Assembly (NCBI GenBank): GCA_023409695.1
Contig: JAEYQZ010000285.1
Location: forward strand, 1 to 8,752
Reading direction: 5' to 3'
DNA from: Methanobacteriota archaeon
Lineage (GTDB): Archaea > Methanobacteriota > Methanobacteria > Methanobacteriales > Methanobacteriaceae
Length of the DNA: 8,752 bases
The notes beneath the pieces were generated by a model. It was not told where the DNA came from. It made no database searches and saw only the letters and a list, made by a program, of their open reading frames with translations. Shown one piece after another: positions 1-4,401 of the stretch. Made by a program: the position numbers and the translations under genes. The stretch's first letter is position 1; every line of letters begins with the position of its first letter.

Positions 1-149
1 ACCCAATGATATCCTGTTGACGGGTTAGAAACTACATTAATAGTCTTTTCTACAGAGTTAGTGTTAGGGTTAGATGCAGCAGCAAAAGAAGATGTCAAGA
101 GACTAAGAAATAAAAAGGTCATAAGCAACACTGCTATTTTAGTCCTCAT
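1..149 (-). CDS. Secreted chagasin-like cysteine protease inhibitor (MEROPS I42 type), 5' part only
   Basis: The first 49 codons of a minus-strand gene are visible; the rest lies beyond the left edge. The ATG at 149-147 follows a strong ribosome binding site (GGGGGTGAT, spacer TTTT or less). Residues 1-25 form a signal peptide: a basic start (RTK), a hydrophobic core and the end SSFAAA. After a short Asn/Thr-rich linker comes NPSTGYHW at residues 42-49. This matches the first inhibitory loop of the chagasin family (NP-[ST]-T-G-[FY]-x-W), which wedges into the active site of papain-like proteases. Family members are about 110 residues after the signal and also need a GxGG loop and an RPW/RPF loop, neither of which is visible here. 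The product would be exported and could protect the cell or its envelope from cysteine proteases. The family call rests on one motif plus the signal peptide. Confidence 0.68.
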   Translation of the reverse strand, partial: MRTKIAVLLMTFLFLSLLTSSFAAASNPNTNSVEKTINVVSNPSTGYHW

Positions 150-193
150 AAAATCACCCCCATTTGTATTAAAGATATAATAACTAATTTATG

Positions 194-203
194 ATACTTA
201 AAT
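194..203 (-). promoter_or_regulatory. Possible TATA box of the chagasin-like gene
   Basis: On the minus strand the sequence ATTTAAGTAT lies about 45-54 bp ahead of the ATG. Transcription starting about 25 bp downstream would give a leader of roughly 20-25 nt containing the GGGGGTGAT ribosome binding site. The surroundings are very AT-rich, so other positions are possible. Confidence 0.3.
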
Positions 204-216
204 TTTATTTTCATTT

Positions 217-230
217 AAAAAAATAAAAAA
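217..230 (-). terminator. T-tract terminator after the aromatic-rich secreted gene
   Basis: Minus-strand transcripts run into two T-tracts (T6 at 230-225 and T7 at 223-217) just past the TAA at 244-242. No strong stem precedes them. Bare U-tracts are a common archaeal termination signal. The tracts separate this gene from the chagasin-like gene 93 bp downstream. Confidence 0.5.
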
Positions 231-241
231 TATTTAATTAA

Positions 242-655
242 TTAAAGAACATACGATATTTTCGGACGGTAAACTTTCCAGTAGAAGTTTCTAGTGTTCA
301 TTTTAGTTTTAATATAAGAAATATAAGGTCTTCCCTCACCTAACCATTGATATTTAAGTTTCATTTTAGTTTTAGAAACTTTATACATGGTAACTAGCTG
401 TACACCATAAGAATGCCATTTGCCGTTATCATCCTTTCCATAATAAGATTCGTAAACTTTACGCACATTCTTACTGTACCAGTAAGTCTTCCAAGTAACT
501 TTACATTTACTAGCATCACCTGAATCAATCCAGTATTTGGTTCCATGATCTATCAGATATCCTTTATGGGTTGATGCTGCTACAGGTTCTACAAAATGCA
601 TTGCAGAAAATGCCATAACAAAAACTGCACATAATACCACTATTTTCATGTTCAT
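242..655 (-). CDS. Secreted aromatic-rich basic protein of unknown function (137 aa)
   Basis: I do not recognise a family. The start at 655 is set by AGGTGA six bases upstream; a second ATG two codons later is less well spaced. Residues 1-27 are a signal peptide with a hydrophobic core (IVVLCAVFVMAF) and a likely cut after VAA27. The mature part of about 110 residues has 15 Tyr and 6 Trp, many Lys, a single Cys (Cys51) and almost no long hydrophobic run. Alternating aromatic and polar stretches suggest a beta-rich extracellular domain rather than a membrane protein. It has its own promoter and T-tract, and the next gene downstream also encodes an exported protein, so the pair may act at the cell surface. 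It could be an adhesin-like or wall-associated protein, but nothing in the sequence proves that. Confidence 0.8.
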   Translation of the reverse strand: MNMKIVVLCAVFVMAFSAMHFVEPVAASTHKGYLIDHGTKYWIDSGDASKCKVTWKTYWYSKNVRKVYESYYGKDDNGKWHSYGVQLVTMYKVSKTKMKLKYQWLGEGRPYISYIKTKMNTRNFYWKVYRPKISYVL

Positions 656-712
656 GATTTCTCACCTTTAATTATGAAATAACTATTCTCAATTTTACAT
701 TAAAAGTTTTGG

Positions 713-720
713 TATTTAAA
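713..720 (-). promoter_or_regulatory. TATA box of the aromatic-rich secreted gene
   Basis: TTTAAATA on the minus strand lies 58-65 bp ahead of the ATG at 655. A start site about 25 bp downstream gives a leader of about 35 nt that includes the AGGTGA ribosome binding site. It sits downstream of the ferredoxin terminator, consistent with an independent transcript. Confidence 0.45.
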
Positions 721-840
721 CTTAGCGGTTTAAAAATGTTAAATATATCTACATATAATTCATGAAAAAAGGATAAAAATAATATTATGCTATTCATTCA
801 AGGCAAAAAAAACTTTAAAAAGCCATTTAACATATTCATA

Positions 841-893
841 AAGAAAAAACCGTAAAAAAAGAATTTAACGCATTAAAATAATCTATTTAATGC
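841..893 (-). terminator. Hairpin plus T-tract terminator of the ferredoxin gene
   Basis: Directly after the TGA of the ferredoxin gene lies a perfect 8-bp inverted repeat: GCATTAAA at 870-877 pairs with TTTAATGC at 886-893 around an 8-nt loop. On the minus strand T7 (860-854) and then T6 (848-843) follow. This is a clear end of transcript for the NifX-type/ferredoxin group. Confidence 0.7.
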
Positions 894-1085
894 TCAATCA
901 TCCTCAATTTTTACTGCCTCATTTGGGCATACATCCACACATGTTTCACATAAACTGCATTCTTCTTTATTTTGAATTACAATGGTGTCTCCCTCAATTA
1001 TAAGAACTTCCATTGGACATACATCTGCACATTCTCCACAGTCTGCACCATCGCATTTATCAAAATTAACTGTTATTTTGACCAT
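894..1085 (-). CDS. 2[4Fe-4S] ferredoxin (63 aa)
   Basis: A small soluble electron carrier with two cluster motifs. Numbered from the chosen ATG, the first is Cys11-x4-Cys16-x2-Cys19-x3-Cys23-Pro and the second Cys43-x2-Cys46-x2-Cys49-x3-Cys53-Pro; the acidic tail ends EDD. The extra residues in the first motif (CDGADCGEC) mark a variant of the clostridial type often found in archaea. A GTG nine bases upstream is also in frame, but it lies inside the AGGTGA ribosome binding site (1096-1091), which is spaced five bases from the ATG at 1085; the ATG is therefore preferred. The gene lies 95 bp downstream of the NifX-type pair on the same strand. It may supply electrons to, or accept them from, a metal-cofactor protein handled by those neighbours, but its partner is unknown. 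Confidence 0.9.
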   Translation of the reverse strand: MVKITVNFDKCDGADCGECADVCPMEVLIIEGDTIVIQNKEECSLCETCVDVCPNEAVKIEDD

Positions 1086-1180
1086 ATAACTCACCTGCTG
1101 TTTTTTATATACTATTTACTAATTTAACCTACTTAAAAGACAGGTTATTCCCCATATCACATTCATATTCTTCCAATGCT

Positions 1181-1552
1181 TTAATCTATAGCTCCTGGAA
1201 ATCCTGAAGATACTGAAGTTATTTCATCTAATTTAGATTCTTCAAAGTATTTAAGGTTTTTTTCTACATTTCCTGAGCGAATTTTATAAATTTTAATTCC
1301 AGCATTTCTTAAAATGCCAAAAGCAACATTGCCCAATTCTCCTAAAATCAGAGCTTCAACACCCTGATCTATTATAAATTGTGCTGCTAAATTTCCTGCC
1401 CCTCTTTCATTTTTTGCTGGGTTTTCAATTGGTGAAACATTCTCAATTTCATCATTTTCAAGATCTATAATTATAAAATTAGGACTTCTCCCAAATACAT
1501 CGCTGACATTTGATTGTAAGGTAAGCCCTGTTGATGCAATAGCTAGTTTCAT
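1181..1552 (-). CDS. NifX/NifY-type iron-molybdenum cofactor-binding domain protein (123 aa)
   Basis: A single-domain protein of the dinitrogenase iron-molybdenum cofactor family (Pfam Nitro_FeMo-Co). Its features in order are the start MKLAIASTG, the FGRSPNFIIID segment at residues 20-30, the glycine-rich ERGAGN at 49-54 leading into a helix, and ALILGELGN (67-75) with GIKIYK (85-90). Family members bind or carry metal-sulfur cofactors; many methanogen members are not tied to nitrogenase, and no nif structural gene is visible here. AAGGTGA overlaps the stop codon of the upstream gene and sits five bases before the ATG at 1552, so the two genes are 11 bp apart and likely translationally coupled. 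This protein has no cysteine, unlike its neighbour, so any cluster binding would need other ligands or a partner. Confidence 0.85.
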   Translation of the reverse strand: MKLAIASTGLTLQSNVSDVFGRSPNFIIIDLENDEIENVSPIENPAKNERGAGNLAAQFIIDQGVEALILGELGNVAFGILRNAGIKIYKIRSGNVEKNLKYFEESKLDEITSVSSGFPGAID

Positions 1553-1563
1553 TTAATTCACCT

Positions 1564-1941
1564 TCAGTATGATTTACAATTTTTACATAAATTTTCATCT
1601 GCAAATGGTAACATTCCAACTTTCCATTCGTTAAAAACATCTTTAACTTTTCCAGATGCGCCTAAAATTACTTTTATTCCATTACTACGTAGTGTAGAAC
1701 TGGCTTTTGCACCTAAACTCCCACAAATAAGCACATCAACTTTTGAATTGAATATAAGTTCTGTAGGTACTCCCGAACCTCCATTGTGTCTACTTACGCT
1801 TTCAATTGCATTAATTTCTTTAATTTTTCCATTTTCAAGTTTAATAAAAGTAAAGTAAGCGGTTTTTCCAAAATGCGTTGAAACGCACGATAATAAGCCT
1901 CCTTTATCCAGTGTTGGTATGCATATAATTGTCAATTTCAT
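1564..1941 (-). CDS. NifX/NifY-type cofactor-binding domain protein with C-terminal CxxC (125 aa)
   Basis: A second Nitro_FeMo-Co domain protein, upstream of and paralogous to the gene at 1181-1552. It shows MKLTIICIP at the start, HFGKTAYFTFI at 23-33, a glycine-rich HNGGSG turn at 52-57 and VDVLICGSLG at 68-77. It ends in CKNC (Cys119, Cys122) and also has Cys7, Cys19 and Cys73, so it could bind a metal or cluster directly. The ATG at 1941 is chosen because it aligns with the paralogue's start; the frame also holds a TTG one codon earlier, and neither has a strong ribosome binding site. It is the first gene of the minus-strand group, with a leader that may begin at the palindromic motif at 2084-2100. 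A role in storing or delivering an Fe-S or Mo cofactor is inferred from the family. Confidence 0.82.
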   Translation of the reverse strand: MKLTIICIPTLDKGGLLSCVSTHFGKTAYFTFIKLENGKIKEINAIESVSRHNGGSGVPTELIFNSKVDVLICGSLGAKASSTLRSNGIKVILGASGKVKDVFNEWKVGMLPFADENLCKNCKSY

Positions 1942-2083
1942 CAACTCTTATTAACTTCTTAAATTACCTCGATCATCACCATATTCTTTTATTTTCCAAT
2001 TTTAATTGGCCAATACTTTTTGAATATGATTTAAAATACCTAGTCTGAGATTCTTCAATTATCTGCTGGACATTCCCATCCAC

Positions 2084-2100
2084 GTTTTGAATATATATTC
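2084..2100. promoter_or_regulatory. Copy 1 of a 17-bp motif with palindromic core, upstream of the NifX-type genes
   Basis: GTTTTGAATATATATTC contains the perfect 12-bp palindrome GAATATATATTC (2089-2100). An identical 17-bp copy lies at 2361-2377. The core includes a TATATA that could serve as a minus-strand TATA box, with transcription starting near 2068-2070 and a leader of about 130 nt ahead of the ATG at 1941. It may be a shared operator; the regulator is unknown. Confidence 0.45.
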
Positions 2101-2360
2101 ATAAATCCAATATAAAGTATTGCATTTTTTAACAGATATTAAAAAGTAAAGGAAAATTAAAACATTAAATTAACCACTGCATTTAACATATAAAAATTAT
2201 ATTCCCTATTTAAGCAAGTATTTATAAAAAATTTCCTATTAATAATATTCTATTTTATGAAATAAACATATTAAAAATGTTAACAGTTAAAATCCCTTGA
2301 AAGTGAATGATTACTGAATATTATAGTGAATCTACAGGTATCAAAAATATTTATATTTTA

Positions 2361-2377
2361 GTTTTGAATATATATTC
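2361..2377. promoter_or_regulatory. Copy 2 of the 17-bp palindromic motif, at the promoter of the small membrane gene
   Basis: This is the exact repeat of 2084-2100, with palindrome GAATATATATTC at 2366-2377. Its TATATA centre lies about 26 bp ahead of a plausible start site near 2397, giving a leader of about 23 nt for the small gene at 2420. A regulator binding here would compete with TBP, so it fits a repressor site. Confidence 0.45.
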
Positions 2378-2419
2378 GTTTATCTTTGAAAATCAAAAAT
2401 AAATTAGAGTGATAAAAAA

Positions 2420-2527
2420 ATGTTAGAAACATTAGATCTATATAAAATTATTATAATAGCCCTATTTCTTGTTGCTATTGTCTATGCGCTGCTTAATGAC
2501 CCAATAAAGAAAAACAAATTAAATTAA
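2420..2527 (+). CDS. Small single-helix membrane protein (35 aa)
   Basis: A short gene easily missed by gene callers. The ATG at 2420 is preceded by GAGTGAT (2407-2413), a near match to the GGTGAT ribosome binding site seen elsewhere in the window, with a spacer of six A. The product has a short polar N-terminus (MLETLDLYK), one hydrophobic helix of about 18 residues (IIIIALFLVAIVYALL region, 10-25), and a basic tail (NDPIKKNKLN). By the positive-inside rule the tail would be cytoplasmic. The codons are ordinary and a TATA-containing palindrome lies at the right distance upstream. I know no family; small single-helix proteins are often accessory subunits or regulators of membrane complexes. 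It stands alone on the plus strand between two minus-strand groups. Confidence 0.6.
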   Translation: MLETLDLYKIIIIALFLVAIVYALLNDPIKKNKLN

Positions 2528-2542
2528 AAATAAATACCTAAC

Positions 2543-2607
2543 AAAAAAGAAAAAACTATGATATAACAAAAAGGAAATCAAACATGGAACTAACCTTTAA
2601 TAAGGTT
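2543..2607 (-). terminator. Terminator of the acidic hypothetical gene
   Basis: A 6-bp stem with a TAAT loop (AACCTT at 2592-2597, AAGGTT at 2602-2607) overlaps the stop codon. About 40 bp further on the minus strand come two T6 tracts (2555-2550 and 2548-2543). The T-tracts are the more likely signal; the stem may be incidental. Confidence 0.4.
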
Positions 2608-2944
2608 TATTTTCCTCATAAAAATCTTCAAATACAGGACGATAGTATTCAGCAATTTCATCAATCTCAGGAACATTAGAATCACCTTCAGGATAATATA
2701 AATCCATTAGAATCCTACATGTTTTATTTAAATTATCAAAGTAAATTACAAAGTCTATATTTTCAGCACCGCCACCAAAATCATATTCATTTAATTTCTC
2801 CCATATTTCAGGAATAGCTTCTTCAGTCAGTTCATCATCAGTATAAGTCAAAATAAAGCTTTTAGGTATTGGAATTTCTTTATTTTTAATATTTTCAATA
2901 TTTATATCATCTTTATCTTCTTTTATCTGTTCAAACTGTAACAT
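2597..2944 (-). CDS. Acidic soluble protein of unknown function (115 aa)
   Basis: I do not recognise a family. The ATG at 2944 is preceded by GTGAT three bases away and by a good TATA box. The protein has about 30 Asp/Glu against 10 Lys/Arg, no signal peptide and no membrane segment, so it is a strongly negative cytoplasmic protein. Residues 1-25 are charged and probably flexible. From about 26 the pattern KSFILTYTDDELTEEAI, a central GGG (57-59), and IDFVIYFDNL / TCRILMDLYYP read as alternating strands, followed by an acidic helix near the C-terminus (PEIDEIAEYY). The single Cys is Cys76. It has its own promoter and terminator and is separated by 148 bp from the TauE/SafE gene, so a functional link to that gene is not supported. 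Confidence 0.75.
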   Translation of the reverse strand: MLQFEQIKEDKDDINIENIKNKEIPIPKSFILTYTDDELTEEAIPEIWEKLNEYDFGGGAENIDFVIYFDNLNKTCRILMDLYYPEGDSNVPEIDEIAEYYRPVFEDFYEENKPY

Positions 2945-2978
2945 TTTATCACATTCGTAAAATATGTTAAATTAATTA

Positions 2979-2987
2979 TTTTTATAT
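2979..2987 (-). promoter_or_regulatory. TATA box of the acidic hypothetical gene
   Basis: The minus strand reads AAAGG then ATATAAAAA, a purine-rich BRE-like stretch plus TATA box. Transcription about 25 bp downstream would start near 2958, about 14 nt ahead of the ATG at 2944, leaving room for the GTGAT ribosome binding site. Confidence 0.5.
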
Positions 2988-3092
2988 CCTTTAATTGAAA
3001 GCTTAGAAACATTCCTAAAGTAAAAGTTTCAACTTGTAGTCAAAATTTAGCTCTTGAATTACGTTTATTGCATATATCTGGTCAAAACTATT

Positions 3093-3902
3093 CTAAATAA
3101 TTCCGATCATGTTTAAACCCACATAAATCAGCAAAGCTATGAATATATAATTCAATTTATCCCCAGGAAGTTTATGTGCTGCTTTAACTCCAAGTTGAGC
3201 CATAGGAATACTTAAACCAGCTAAAACAACAAGCTGGAGGATATTAACATAACCTAACGAGTATGGGGGTAATCCAGGTACACTTAATCCATTGAAAATA
3301 TATGAAACAATTCCTCCTATGGACGTAAATATTATAACTGCAGTTGAAGTCCCAATGGCTTTATGTATATCATATCCCATGGCCATTACCATAAATGGAA
3401 CTATAATAAATCCACCACCAACTCCAAGAAGACCTGACATTATCCCAATAACAAATCCTGCGATGATGTAGTAAATCATATTATCTACAGGTTCCTTTCT
3501 AATCTCTGGAGACTTATAAAACAGCATCCTGACAGCAACGATCAAAGCTGTAATTCCAAAAAGAACTTTAAGAATTGCTCCAGGGACATTGGCTGCAATG
3601 GTTCCACCAAAGATACCTCCTATGATTCCAGTAGCTGCTAAAAATATGGTTGGTTTAATTAAAACAGCATTCCTGCGATAATGCCCATATGCACTGCTTA
3701 TAGCTGTTGGAAGTATAACTGCGAGACTTGTACCTAAAGAAACCCTAATTGCAATTGTAGGATCAACTCCTATTGATGTAAGGAGCCAGTATTGAATAGG
3801 GACCATTATAAAGCCCCCTCCAATTCCAAGAAGTCCTGATGCAAATCCGATTCCTGCCCCAGTAATTGCAAGAATTATAATATAAAAAATAGTGGGATCC
3901 AT
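3093..3902 (-). CDS. TauE/SafE family membrane permease (269 aa)
   Basis: An integral membrane protein with about eight helices in two repeated halves. Each half carries the family motif: GLLGIGGGFIMVP at residues 23-35 and GLLGVGGGFIIVP at 157-169. These loops line the substrate path in the TauE/SafE (DUF81) family, whose members export sulfite, sulfoacetate or related organosulfur anions; the substrate here is not known. Each motif is followed by a TS-rich helix (VSLGTSLAVILPT at 54-66 and AIGTSTAVI at 182-190), and a polar linker (YKSPEIRKEPVDN, about 129-141) joins the halves. Length is normal for the family. The ATG at 3902 follows GAAGGA at a suitable distance. The gene appears monocistronic, with no neighbour hinting at the transported compound. 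Confidence 0.9.
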   Translation of the reverse strand: MDPTIFYIIILAITGAGIGFASGLLGIGGGFIMVPIQYWLLTSIGVDPTIAIRVSLGTSLAVILPTAISSAYGHYRRNAVLIKPTIFLAATGIIGGIFGGTIAANVPGAILKVLFGITALIVAVRMLFYKSPEIRKEPVDNMIYYIIAGFVIGIMSGLLGVGGGFIIVPFMVMAMGYDIHKAIGTSTAVIIFTSIGGIVSYIFNGLSVPGLPPYSLGYVNILQLVVLAGLSIPMAQLGVKAAHKLPGDKLNYIFIALLIYVGLNMIGII

Positions 3903-4153
3903 AAATTTATTCCTTCATAATAGACTATATCCTAACTTTATTTTTGAGAAAATTATACTTTGTGTTTTTAAAATTTGATACTATGTGTAATTAATGTAAT
4001 AATAAACTATATTAAAATAAATCATATATGTAAGTACAATATGAAAATAAATCTATAAATTTTCTAAACTAAGTTCAAAATTACACAATAAAATAGTAGA
4101 ACCATGAATATTTCTCATTTTTTATTCAAATTCTCTAAACTATTTTTGAAATA

Positions 4154-4247
4154 GGTAATTATTAATTTAAATTCAATTATTAGTTACCAAATGTTTGAAA
4201 ATCCCCGATTTTCAACCGTGGAAACTATTAGTTTTCACATGCTACCC
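4154..4247. repeat. Three-hairpin element ahead of the MutS-like gene (related to the array at 6402-6598)
   Basis: Three inverted repeats in a row. (a) 4154-4167 with 4175-4188: 14-bp arms, two non-Watson-Crick positions, 7-nt loop. (b) 4195-4203 with 4207-4215: perfect 9-bp arms, TTGAAAATC and its complement, CCC loop. (c) 4218-4226 with 4230-4238: 9-bp arms with one G-T pair, ATT loop. The linkers are ATGTTT before hairpin b (4191-4196), AACC before hairpin c, and ATGC (4239-4242) after it. These linkers and spacings match hairpins 4-6 of the array at 6402-6598, including an identical 29-bp length from ATGTTT to AACCGT, while the stems differ with pairing kept. It lies about 155 bp ahead of the MutS-like start codon. 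It may be transcribed from upstream or act only as DNA. Confidence 0.75.
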
Positions 4248-4267
4248 AACTATATTTAAGCTATACG

Positions 4268-4276
4268 TTTATATAT
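4268..4276 (+). promoter_or_regulatory. Possible distal TATA box of the MutS-like gene
   Basis: TTTATATAT is a good archaeal TATA box located just after the three-hairpin element. A start near 4297 would give a leader of about 105 nt. It competes with the nearer candidate at 4354-4361. The rest of 3903-4401 is AT-rich, and I see no gene in it. Confidence 0.35.
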
Positions 4277-4353
4277 TGAAAATAGTTAATAATAATAAAA
4301 AAAATTTCAAATTTATCTAAAGTTTCAAACTAAATATTTTAAGGTTAAAATTC

Positions 4354-4361
4354 TTTATAAA
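4354..4361 (+). promoter_or_regulatory. Proximal TATA box of the MutS-like gene
   Basis: TTTATAAA lies about 44 bp ahead of the GTG start. A transcription start near 4383 leaves a leader of about 20 nt carrying the GGTGAT ribosome binding site at 4391-4396. Confidence 0.45.
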
Positions 4362-4401
4362 TCAAAATAATCAAATAATTGTGCCCTAATGGTGATAAAA
4401 G

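Noticed and set aside
845..860. Possible third copy of the hairpin element (AACCGTAAAAAA at 847-858)
   Set aside because: Only one linker-like string matches; no following stem or ATGC is present, and it falls in the T-tract of the ferredoxin terminator.
894..1094. Longer ferredoxin starting at GTG 1094
   Set aside because: That GTG is part of the AGGTGA ribosome site for the ATG at 1085.
1101..1112. TATA box for a separate ferredoxin transcript (TTATATA on the minus strand)
   Set aside because: It lies only about 24 bp from the ATG, so transcription would begin at or past the start and lose the AGGTGA ribosome site.
2089..2100. NrpR nitrogen-regulator operator
   Set aside because: The site has GAA-N6-TTC but lacks the outer G and C of the known GGAA-N6-TTCC site, and no nitrogen genes are next to it. 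Kept only as an unassigned palindrome.
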